In this document: positions 35,640 through 46,221 of the stretch, piece by piece
Numbering within the stretch: position 1 is the first letter of the stretch
Layout: every line of letters begins with the position of its first letter
Made by a program: the position numbers and the translations under genes
NCBI GenBank assembly: GCA_022414725.1
Contig: CM039464.1
Coordinates: 21,753,308 to 21,817,307 of the forward strand
From: Microglena sp. YARC
Taxonomy: Eukaryota > Chlorophyta > Chlorophyceae > Chlamydomonadales > Chlamydomonadaceae
Direction: 5' to 3'
DNA length: 64,000 bases
Notes under the pieces: model-generated
The model's database searches: none
What the model was told of the DNA's origin: nothing
Seen by the model: the letters and a program-made list of their open reading frames with translations, nothing else

Positions 35640-35903
35640 AGTGGTGTTCAGCAGCTCTTTTTGAAGTGCTGATGTTTTTGTTTTTGTTGTTGGTGGTGGT
35701 GGTCGTGGTGGTATTGTTTTTGTTGTTTTTGGTGGTGGTGGTGGTGGTGGTAATGTTGTTGTTGTTTTTGGTGATGGTGGTGGTGGTGGTAATGCTGTTG
35801 TTATGTTTGGTGGTGGTGGTGGTGGTGGTAATGTTGTTGTTGTTTTTGGTGGTGGTGGTGGTGGTGGTGGTAATGTTGTTGTTGTTTTTGGTGGTGGTGG
35901 TAA

Positions 35904-35956
<53 letters not shown>

Positions 35957-36160
35957 TTCGGTGGTGGTGATGGTGGTAGTAATGTTGTTGTTGTTTCTGG
36001 TGGTGGTGGTGGTGGTGGTGGTGGTGGTGGTAATGTTGTTGGGAACATCGATGCTGTTTTTGCCATTTTTGTTTCTGTTGTTTGTTGTTCTTGTTATTTT
36101 TGTTTGTCTTGCTGCTGTTGTTGTTGCTGGCGGTGGACTGGTGATGGTAGGAGGATGGGC
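35640..36160. repeat. (GTT)n / (GGT)n microsatellite complex
   Basis: Blocks of GTTGTTGTTTTTGGTGGTGG repeated seven times with a pure (GTT)n run near 35905-35955. Poly-Val/Leu and poly-Asn/Thr frames are artefacts. Confidence 0.95.
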
Positions 36161-36259
36161 ATGGCTGGCTGTGGTGGTGGTTGAAGAGGGCAGAGGGTCT
36201 TCATCCACTGAATCATGCTGTGTACTTGAGGATTTGTAACTCATTGCTTCAACTTCGCT

Positions 36260-36650
36260 AATGCTGCGCTTTGTGAAAGGATGGCGTTGCATTTTTGTTG
36301 GCATGCCCATAATTGGCAGTGACAGATTGTGTACGAGCATGCCAGCATGCGTGCATACACACATTGGACAGCTGAGGCAGTAAAAATTTGTGATGTTTGA
36401 AGAGCGTCGCATTTTTGTGTGTATATCCATGATTGGCAGCGGCAGATTGTGTACGCACATGCCAGCATGCAACATATGCACATTGGACAGCTATGGCAGT
36501 GGAGTTAATGATGCTTGAAGAGATGCCTTTGCATTTTTGTTGGCATGCCCATGATTTGCAGTGGCAGATTGTGTACGCACACGCCAGCATGCGTACATAT
36601 ACACATTGGACAGCTAAGACAGTCGAATTTGTGATTTTGAAGAAGTAGGT
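36260..36650. repeat. Three to four units of a 115-bp repeat
   Basis: Each unit has GCATTTTTGTTGGCATGCCC, ATGATTGGCAGTGGCAGATT, GTGTACGCACATGCCAGCAT and CACATTGGACAGCTAAGGCAG. Confidence 0.9.
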
Positions 36651-36834
36651 TTGCATCTTGTTTGAATGCCCATGGTTGCCAGTAATCCGATGGTCTTAAC
36701 TATTTACATAATTAAATCTTCTGCAAATTCATAATGGCTTAAGGTTGAAGTTTAGATATTGTTTGTCAGCATGCGCACATATATGCACTAGACAGCTAAG
36801 ACAGTGATTTTTGCAGGTTTGTCCAGGATGACAG

Positions 36835-37500
36835 CAGCCCCCTATTCCTGATATACCCTCAGCCCCTACCCTAGCCACATCCACATTCACAGCAACTACC
36901 CTTGCTACATCCACGGCCCCTACCCTAGCCATATCCACAACCCCTAACCTAGCCACAGCCCCTTTCCTAGTCCCGTCCACAGCCCTCACCCTTGCCACAT
37001 CCACAACCCCTAACCTAACCACAGTCACTTCCCTAGTCACGTCCACAGCCCTTACCCTAGCTACATCCACAACCCCTAACCTAGCCACAGTCACTTTCCC
37101 AGTCACGTCCACAGCCCTTACCCTAGCCACATCCACAACCCCCTACCCTAGCAACAGCACATACACTAGCCACATCTACAACACCTAACCTAGCCACAGT
37201 CACTTCCCTAGTCAAGTCCACAGCCCTTACCCTAGCCACATCCAACACCCCTACCTTAGCAACAGCCCCTACCCTAGCCACATCCACAGCCCTTACACTA
37301 GCCACACCCACAACACCTAACCTAGCCACAGCCCCTTCCCTAACCACATCCACAGGCCCTACCCTAGCCACATCCACAACCCCTAACCTAGGCACAGCCT
37401 CTGCTCCAGCCACATCCACAACCCCTAGCCACATCTACAGCCTCTATCCCTAGCCACATCCTCAGCCCCTACCATATAGCCGTATTCACAGCCCCTAGCC
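36835..37500. repeat. CCTAGCCACATCCACAACCC satellite
   Basis: About 25 subunits of 21-24 bp arranged in higher-order groups. The minus strand gives Val/Asp/Ala/Arg repeats (VDVARVRAVD), rejected as coding. It lies where the last HPt exon would be expected to start. Confidence 0.9.
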
Positions 37501-37546
37501 ACAACCACAGCCCATGCAACAGCACATGCATCTGCCCAAGCCTCAC

Positions 37547-37694
37547 CTAAGCAACTGGTAAGCCATAAATATTCCCTGTATGTTAGTGATGCAGCCTTGC
37601 ACATCTTGGTTTTGACAACTGTCTCTGAGTGAGACGCACAGTTCGGCTATGGCTTGAGCACCCAGGCTTGCACTACTACCCTTGAACTGGTGAA
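37547..37694 (-). CDS. HPt protein exon 2 (phosphorylated-His exon)
   Basis: Acceptor CCTTGCCTTGCAG, 148 nt. Encodes the HQFKGSS motif and the next helices (CVSLRDSCQNQDVQGC), ending YQLLR at a GTGAGG donor. Confidence 0.93.
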
Positions 37695-38964
37695 CTGCAA
37701 GGCAAGGGATGCAAGGATTGGGGGGAGGGGGAGGTTGAGATGGGTAGGTAAGGTGCAATTGCATAATGGGTGAGATACAAGGAATGCAAGGATAGGGGGG
37801 CTGGTGAGTGGGTGGGTGGGGGAGGTCGGGAGGGTATGTGTGTGTGTATGGGGGGGGGGGGGGGGAGGTTGAGTGGGGTAGGTAGGGTGCAATTGCGCAA
37901 TGGGCGGGATAAAGGAATGCAAGGATAGGGGGTCCAGTGAGGTCGAATGGGGCAGGTAGGGTGCAATTGCGCAACATGTGGCGACACACAAGGAATGGGT
38001 GCGTAGGAGGGTGGTGTTGGGGCAGTCTGGGTATGGTGCAAGAGGTGATAGAGCCACCCAGGATGGGTGCGATGGAAGATAGCGGTGGGGTACGGGGGAG
38101 ATGGGTTGGTCGAGGTTTGTGAATGGGAGAGCCTGTCTTGGTGGTGGTGGTGGTGGTGGTGGGGAGGGGGGGTAGCCTGATGACTGGAAAACTGGTGTAG
38201 TAGTGTGTATACTACCCATATTAACTCTGCCTGCAGATGGTGAGCAGCCGGAAGGCTGGTAGACTACGTAATCTATCAAATCCATGGACAACTGGTATTC
38301 ATATTATTATCAGCGTCTTCACTACAGCAAGCTATATTTACATGTGCAAGTTGGAGGCAAGATAGGGCAAATGCAGCGTGCACCTAACAAAGCAGGTATG
38401 CGCTGAGTTGCTCAGCTGGTTAGACTTGTCCTAGAGCAAGATACCCATGCTGCTTGCATTGCTAGCCCACACAGGTACAGGTGCATATGCCATCAGAACC
38501 TGGCAGTGATACAGGATGCATAAGCGGTGCCACAGCCAGCAAAAGCAGGAGAGGCACCAGTAGCAGCAGCAGCACCCGCAATGGCAATGGCACCAGCAGC
38601 AGCAGCAGCAGCATAAATGACTTGGCCCCGTCAGATGATGCCTGCTATATCTTGCAAAACCTGACCTTGGAGAAGTATGAACGTCGAGGCATAGGCATTT
38701 CAGAGGTCAGAGCGCGTCTTTCTTACCCAGCTGGTCGAGTTCGCTGTAATCGGGAGGGCTGCCTTGCAGCAACATGCCCATCTGCTCGATCTTCGTTGTC
38801 CCATCCTCGAAATAAAGCTGAATCACTTCTGACACGAAGTCCGGATTGCTATCGTCTTGCAAGGAAACTAGCTGCATGAATTGCCCGTCCAACACCCCCT
38901 CCTGCTCCGTCTGCGCCAGCAGGGCATTGATCTGTTGCTGCAAAGCGGCCGAGGATCCCTCCAT
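37547..38964 (-). CDS. Histidine-containing phosphotransfer (HPt) protein, two exons; last exon not found
   Basis: Gene-level entry, minus strand, join of 38727-38964 and 37547-37694. HPt proteins carry phosphate from hybrid histidine kinases to response regulators, shuttling between cytosol and nucleus. Exon 1 gives the N-terminal helices with GVLDGQFMQLVSLQDDSNPD, the hallmark of plant AHP proteins. Spliced at matching phase 1, exon 2 reads VHQFKGSSASLGA, containing the phospho-accepting His (residue 81) in the canonical HQ(L/F)KGSS motif. Alignment through the junction needs no gap against plant AHPs. Exon 2 ends at CTTAG|GTGAGG in phase 2, so a further exon encoding the last helix should follow. 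I could not identify it in the repeats below 37.5 kb; reading through would stop immediately. Intron 1 is 1032 bp and holds degenerate copies of the exon 2 acceptor region. Confidence 0.93.
37715..38000. repeat. Three degenerate units in HPt intron 1
   Basis: Units contain GTGCAATTGCGCAATGGG, then GGAATGCAAGGATAGGGGG. On the minus strand each resembles the exon 2 acceptor context (CCTTGCAG followed by a TTCACC-like block), so they may be decayed copies of the exon 2 5' edge. Confidence 0.55.
38727..38964 (-). CDS. HPt protein exon 1
   Basis: ATG at 38964 (MEGSSAALQQQINALLAQTE), 79 codons plus one base, donor CTGG|GTAAGA. A short N-terminal helix before GVLDGQF is usual in this family, which supports this start. 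Confidence 0.93.
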
Positions 38965-40024
38965 CCACCTTCTGATACAAGTACTATATCGACTTAACGA
39001 GATGGGCAGGTTTCATTCACTTAGTTGCTTATTCCGGTCCCAAATCTGGTTCCAAGTCGGCTGGATTAGGGGGCTGGACAAATGTACAGTTGCAGTACGA
39101 GCGCAGTCCAGTTCTCATCACCCACCCCGAGCCCACGCCAGGAGCCCACGCCTCGCGAATTATCAGGACGATGACAGTTATGGGAGAGGAGGTTTTACTC
39201 TCGATGTAAAATGGACTGGGTATGGTCGTGACCAGCCCAAGTGTGGGCAAAGTGGAAAGAGGGGTGTGGGCGTGAGCAGAAGCGTGGGCGAGGCACGGCT
39301 GGATTACAGTATAACTCTAGGCTATCTAGGCTGGAGGCTGGAGGCTGGAGGCTGGCTGGCTGGCTGGCTTGCTGGCTGAATTCAACTTGTACAGAGGCTC
39401 TGGCTTTCAACTTCAACTGTCATTGGTGGTGGCTACACTAATGCTCGAAGAACAAATATGGTACATATATATATATATATATACAAGCTTGTTTGCAGTG
39501 TACACAGCATTTGGGTCCGCCTGCAGGTCGACCAATTATGCTGGATGCACCTCCGCGGTCTTTTGGGGTCTAGTGTCATAGCACGACTTATATGCAGTAC
39601 CTCGAGTGGCCAAGTGTACTCACGGTCTAAGTCTTTCCGGGACTTAGTACCGCTAGTCTGATAGTGGCGGAGGCCGCCTGCCACTATGTGGCAACGTGTT
39701 TTGGCAACACAGCAATTGCTTCCCGGCGGGCTACTAGCTGACAGACAAACCTTGCAAATTTTCTGTCTCTGCTGCGGTGCTTAGAAAAATCAATGATGAG
39801 CTGACTCCATAGTTCAACGTAAACTAACTTACAAAACAATAGGGATGATATTAAATGCATAGCCGAAGACGACGTCTTTGAGCTCACAACTTCAATGTGG
39901 AATCAGAAAGGAGTACCTCTTGTTCTGATATAATTTGCAAGTGCTGTGATATGATGGTTGACGGTAGAAGAGTATTTCATTTCATCTTAGAATGTCCTTA
40001 TACGCTGAGGATATAAAAAGTGTT

Positions 40025-40600
40025 TTTGAGAAATCAACATTGAACCTGAATTGGAGGATAAAAACTCCAGTATGAAGCTTGTCATGAATCCTGTTTCCTT
40101 TGAAGGATGGGAATACGCATTACAATTTATAAAAAAATGCGATAACAATCACACAATTAAATTATCATCCCAGCTGAGATGATGAATGAATTATGTAGTA
40201 TAGTTGAATTATCACTGTAGCACGAATTGAGCCCCCCCGTCGGTTCAACGATTGTTTGAATTTCAGTTCATCAGTGTTTTTTCTGTTTAAGTCCTTCTTA
40301 ATTTCCTATACGGTTGAGAACTCCCTTTAGCCTATTTGGCCTACCCCTGGACTAGTGGACTGTAACATACATACACGAACCCCAAACAATCGTTTTACCG
40401 ACGGGAGCCCTTAATTCGTGCTACAGTGATCATTTAATTCTAAAGTATAATTAAATCATCATCTCATCTGGGATAATATTTTAATTGTGCGATTCTTATC
40501 GCATTTGTATACATTGTACAAAGTATTTCCATCCTTCAAAGGAATCAGGATTCATGGCTAGCTTCATGCCGGAGTTTTTAACCACCAATTCAGTTTCAAT
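40025..40600. repeat. Large inverted repeat, arms about 230 bp
   Basis: The left arm (about 40025-40262) and right arm (about 40385-40600) are imperfect reverse complements. Matching pairs include CTTTGAAGGATGG / CCATCCTTCAAAGG, GCACGAATTGAGCCC / GGGAGCCCTTAATTCGTGC and GATTCATGGCTAGCTTCAT / ATGAAGCTTGTCATGAATC. The spacer is about 120 bp and carries a dispersed TAGCCTATTTGGCCTACCCC motif. Likely a foldback transposon. Confidence 0.85.
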
Positions 40601-40648
40601 TTTAGGGTTTAGGGTTTAGGATTTAGGGTTTAGGGTTTAGGGTTTAGA
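40601..40648 (+). repeat. Interstitial telomere-type repeat (TTTAGGG)n
   Basis: About seven TTTAGGG units, one reading TTTAGGA. This is the Arabidopsis-type telomere motif, also used by many chlorophytes. It directly abuts the outer end of the right arm of the inverted repeat. Confidence 0.92.
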
Positions 40649-41595
40649 TCTAGACGTATGAATTGGTATTATGCTGTCTGACTGTCTGGGGTCTGTAACA
40701 TCTAGGTAATTTAAGCCCCTGAAATGTTTCAGCATCTTTGCCTGGTCCGTGGCTCTAGATTATATTGTAGAGTGCAACATTGGAGGGTCCGTTGCGTTGC
40801 AGGACACAGGCTATGGGTCGGTTATGGGTAGGTTACGGGTCAGTTGCGTCTCAGGACGCAGGCTGTAAAATTAGTTGCCCGCAATGCAAGTGGTTTCCCG
40901 CAACGCAGAAGTGGGGGTCCTCCTGAACAACCTTGAATGCAACATCTAGATAATTCTGCAGGCCCTGTATGAAATGGTACGAAGTGGCTGGCAAGATCAG
41001 GCATTATCTATTTGTCTGGTGGGATGTTCAGAGTTCAGAGTTTTAAAGTTTAGAATGATGGAGGTCTGAGTCATAGAGTTCACAGTCCAGAGATATAGAT
41101 GCAGATATACCCGACCTGGCCTGGTCTTGGGAAGTACGAACGACCCAGTATAGCCGATTACCCACTAGGTAATACCCAGTACCGTGTGTTCGTCATCATA
41201 TTCAGACCCGAGATGGCCGCACCGGGAATGGACTTCGTGTGTGTTTGCGTGTGTGTGTGCGTGTGGGTGGTGGTTGGGGACGCACTCAGCTCGTTCACTC
41301 CCGAAACAGCTTCAAGAAACCAACCAACAATCCCGATGATCCCGCCGAGGAGATGAGGCGAAAGATGGTCCAAGGGGATAGTGGCACGCAGGAAATGGAC
41401 TTCGAAGTTTGGCCGCACGTGAGAAATACAAGCACTACATACAAGCTTCAAAATGAATTGGAATGAACCGCAATGAAATAGGTAGGACTTTCTACCTCCC
41501 TATCGATTGGCCTGTTTGCCCTGTTCAAGCTCGTCAGCCTATTAAAAATCCCTTAAATCAAGCACCACCAGTCTTTCGGAGTAACTTTGCCCATC

Positions 41596-41609
41596 ATGAA
41601 TGCCTTCAG
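41596..41609 (+). CDS. ERD2: ERD2 exon 1
   Basis: ATGAATGCCTTCAG then donor GTTGCT. Fourteen coding bases give MNAF plus two bases of Arg5. This is the only upstream ATG matching the invariant MNxFRLxGD start in phase. Confidence 0.85.
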
Positions 41610-44600
41610 GTTGCTATCAGATGTCCGCGTATTGCCATTCGTTGCTCAGATTGTTGCCCCAGGACCTAACGCTCATGAACTGCCCATCCCGCCCCTCTTT
41701 CTAGGCTTGCCGGAGATATGACACATTTGTTGTCGATTATAGTGCTGCTTCTTAAAATAAGGGCCACGAAGAGCTGCCGAGGTGATTACTGCAAATGCGT
41801 AAAATGCATGCACTGCTTGTGGGATGATCTGATATAGCGCAAGTATGCTGCTCAGTTCTACCAGCTGTCCCATCGCGATATGCCGCTCGGCGTTCTGTTT
41901 CCTTTTCTTTTCAATTAGCTCCCCCGCTTCCCTATGCGGGCGCACGCATTCTTGCTGCTCCTTTCTCCATAGAGTAGCAATGCATTATGAACTCTTGGAA
42001 TCTGTTTATTTGTCTATGACAGTAAAGCTTCCCGCGTCGATGATGCTTCGAAATCGATGCGCTTTCTCCATCACTCAATCTGGGAGCAAAAACTTCCAGC
42101 TGTGTCGAATCCAGAGATGGCAAAGAATGCATGGAGCGAAAGCTGATTTGATCGTATCTCCCATCAGCCTTCCCGCTGGTTCTCCCCGCCGGAAGAAGGA
42201 AACATAGATTGCATCTACGGTCCTGCAATTCATTGGAAGAGTGCAATATTCTCTTTGGGTACGAAGACGTCTCGGGATAGCTGTGAACCGACCAGGCGTA
42301 AACGTCGAACCCATGTTCAGAATATAACATGCAAGTCAAAGCGTCGGGGCTCCGTTCGATACCGCCAGAAGCAGCGAGTCGCGTGCGTTGCAGCTGCCTG
42401 CTGCCTGTGACTGAAGCCACGCGAGGCTCGAGAGGGTGATCCGCCCATCCCTTTCGTGTTTAGACATGCTTCCTCCCAAGCATTTTTGCCTACTTATGAT
42501 CTGTATACAATTGCTGCAAATCAATTCCCCTATGCGCAGGTATTTCCCTCAAGACCCAAGAACTCTACGCTCTTGTCTTTGTGTGCCGGTACCTAGATCT
42601 TTTCACCAACTTCATCTCCATGTAAGTATCCTTGCACCCAGCCTTGATTTCTTTAACTCCATGTGGGTATGTCACTGCCTAGATCCCATCACTAACTTCA
42701 TCTCCATGTATGTGTCGTTGCACCCAGCCTTGATTCCCTGAACTCCATGTGGGTGTGTCATGCTAGCTTTCATACGCACAATCAAGCTTCAGGTTTGGTC
42801 CAAAAGACTGGGAAAGGGAGCTGCCTATAAGCTGGTACGAGTAACTGTCCTCTGTAACCCACTAACATTTCTGCCCCCATACTCCAACCCACCTAGGCTG
42901 AAAAGGCAGAGCATCGGACTCACCCCCACACACCCAAACAAATAAACAGTGGTGATGACCCCTAATGAGACGTGAATATATACATCACATCAACAATCTA
43001 GTCACTAGAAGGATGAGAATGTATTATGAAGATTAATTTTACATCACCCTAATGGACTTACATACAGGAAATCACACATTACCGACAAAGAAAGGAGATG
43101 AAAAAAACATAGGGTAAACAGGAATGACCTTAATTGACGGACACAACTGACAGCGGTAGACACACGAATTCTGTCAAGGGTCTCATGCCCTAGGCCGTCT
43201 CATCCATCCCGATTCGAAGTACAACACGGTCATGGAGCTTGTGTTTCTTACAACCCCCGGCACCATCATCTACCTCATTCGATACCACAGGGTAGTGAAT
43301 AAGTGTCTCATGCCATCTACCCATCCATCCCATTTCCATGTACAACACCGTCATGAAGGTTGTCTTCCTTGCCTCTTCCGGCATGATCATCTACCTCATG
43401 CGATACAACAAGGTAGTGAAAGCCACCTACGACCGGGAGCAAGACACCTTCAGGTACCTCTTCATCATTGTCCCTTGTTTGGCCTTGGCGGTGATTCTAC
43501 ACAACGACTGGACCCCCTTTGAGGTAAGCATCGACTTGGCGTAGTTTGAGATGTTGTCTTATGTTAGATCACAAAGGCAACAGGAGCACTAACACCATTA
43601 GCACCACCATTATCATTATCATACGGAGCCTTTTGGTAGGCATCAACTTTGTTTATGGCGAGTAAGCCCTACCATAAAAAGCTGCAGCGAAGAAGATTAC
43701 TTGCCATCTATGTCAATAGTTGCTAAACATGCATAGAAGAACATGACTTGCCATCTATGTCAATGGTTGCCAAACATGCATGGAAGAACAAGAATTGCCA
43801 TCTATTAAATAGTTGCTACACAAAGCTGGCATAGTTTGGGATGTTTTCTTGCGTCAGATCATGAAGTCAGCAGGAGCACTACCACCATTAGCACCATCAT
43901 TATCATTATCATATGATGCATGGGGTTGGTTTGGTTTGATTGCATGGTCTACCAGCCTTTAGGCTGCTCACGGTAGGAGGGCGGAGTAAAGTTGGATAGT
44001 GTAAACGCTTCTGGACAACACTCGGGCACTGTTTCTTTTTCAGGCTACGCTTAGCAGCTTCTGGGCAGCTCCTTTCACCCACTCTTGGGTCAAACCTGGA
44101 GCGAGCTAGTGCGTCTGAAAGCAGGCACGACAGGCATTCCAATGCAGCTGTAGTCTTTGGGCTTGGCTCAGTCGCTGGCTAATGTAGCTGGGTGAAAGCT
44201 GCTACGCATAATGTCCCCAAAATGAATCAGTGGTCTCGGGGGCGCGTAATGTCATCGCTTAGGGTTAGACGGGTTATAGGAATTCAGCGAATGAATTGGG
44301 GTTTGATATTTCGAAACAGTTCATAGTTTGTAGAATACATAAGGCCTGAAATTCCGAGAAATTTCATAATTCTGGAAGAATTGTCGCATATATTTGGCCT
44401 GAAATAGTCAATGGACACGAAGTAAAACCTATGACTGCCTATGCAAAATTATTAGCTGAATTGCTATAACACGTCTAACCCTATGCGATTACATTGTGCG
44501 GAGCTAGCAGTCTTTGGGGCTTGATTAGGTTACATGACAGGGCTTTTTTATTTATAGCGATCGCTAGTTTTGACCCCGTTTGGCGGAAGTATCACTAAAC

Positions 44601-46183
44601 AAATGTTAACCCCCCCCCCCCCCCCCCCCCCGAATAAGGTATATAAGGCTGTAAAAGCTTTTAGAAGCTATAATAGGCTGTCCCTGGAGGGAGCCTAAAA
44701 CCATTAAGGTAGAAAGAACCCATTTTCAGATTTGAAAAATAGCCCTGGTACATGAATACCCGTACCTTTATCAGTGCCCCGAAGCCTAAGATGAACGCCG
44801 CGTTGGCAGTTGATTTGATAGGTCACTTATCACGTTTCCCCTTCATGATGATATCTTGAAGGAAAAAAGGAAAAGCGAAACCAGGGTCTGCTGAAACCTC
44901 TTTGACCCTCTTAGACCCTCTAAGGTGCGCTACGAAGAGGGTCTAAGAGGTTTACGCAGGCCCTGGTTCCGCTTTTCCTTCTTTCTTCAAGATATCATCA
45001 TGAAGGGGAAGCGTGATAACACATATAGGTATCGATTTAGCATGCACAGAATGAGATGTCATCTTCATTTGAATCACAAAATCAGCAGCACCTTGCTAGA
45101 TCTGCTCCTGCACTTTTTTCTGCTAGATGCGCTCCTGCTTTAACCCTGCATCCTACCCTCCCTGCTGGAGGACCGCTGGAAGCTTTGCAAGCCCGATGTG
45201 TGTGTCAGTGTGTGTGTGTGATGGTGGGAGGTATGGTGGGGTGATGGTGGGAGGTGGTGGGGTGATTTATGCAGGCTTGCAAAGCTTCCAGCAGTCCTCC
45301 AGCGGGGATGGTAGGAGGCAGGGTTGAAGCAGGAGCGCATCTAGCAGGAGGAAGTGCAAGAGCATCATGGCAATCTTCGCCGACATGATCACCTTCATCA
45401 CTACCACCAGCATAATGAATATCATAACCATCAGCTCCACTATCACCAATCAACCTTCACCATCACCGCAACCAACGCCACCACCATCATCACACCAACA
45501 CCATCACACCAACACCATCACCGCAACCAACGCCACCACCATCACACCACCACCATCACACCACCACCATCACCGTAACTAACGCCACCACCATCATCAC
45601 ACCAACACCATCACACCACCACCATCACCGCAACCAACGCCACCACCATCATCACACCACCATCACACCACCACCATCACCGCAACCAACGCCACCACCA
45701 GCATCACACCAGCATCACACCACCACCATCACCGCAACCAACGCCACCACCAGCATCACACCACCATCACACCACCATCACACCACCACCATCACCGCAA
45801 CCAACGCCACCACCAGCATCACACCACCATCACACCACCACCATCACCGCAACCAACGCCACCACCAGCATCACACCACCATCACACCACCACCATCACC
45901 GCAACCAACGCCACCACCAGCATCACACCACCATCACACCACCACCATCACCTCTCCTCCCACTCCCCGCAGCTTCTATGGACCTTCTCCATCTACCTGG
46001 AGGCCGTCGCCATCTTGCCTCAGCTTGTGCTGCTGCAGCGAACCCAGAACATTGACAACTTGACGGGCAACTACGTCTTCCTTCTGGGGTGAGTGCAGCT
46101 TCAGGGCTTATCTTTTCGGGGGAGGGGGCGGGGCTGGTGTGTGTGGTGGTGGTAGTGGTGGTGGTGGTGTGTGTGTGGGGGAT

Positions 46184-46221
<38 letters not shown>

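Noticed and set aside
36729..37434. VDVARVRAVD repeat protein
   Set aside because: Translation of the CCTAGCCACATCC satellite; no start context or unique sequence.
38405..38475. tRNA-like GTTGCTCAGCTGGTTAGAC
   Set aside because: Good A box, but no GGTTCGAATCC B box or acceptor pairing; at most a tRNA-derived repeat fragment.
38481..38879. Plus-strand Ser-rich 132-codon frame
   Set aside because: Its 3' half is antisense to the well-supported HPt exon 1 and its 5' half is a (CAG)n-type repeat.
39463..39482. (TA)n run as a TATA box for the HPt gene
   Set aside because: About 500 bp from the ATG and a plain dinucleotide repeat; no support as a promoter.
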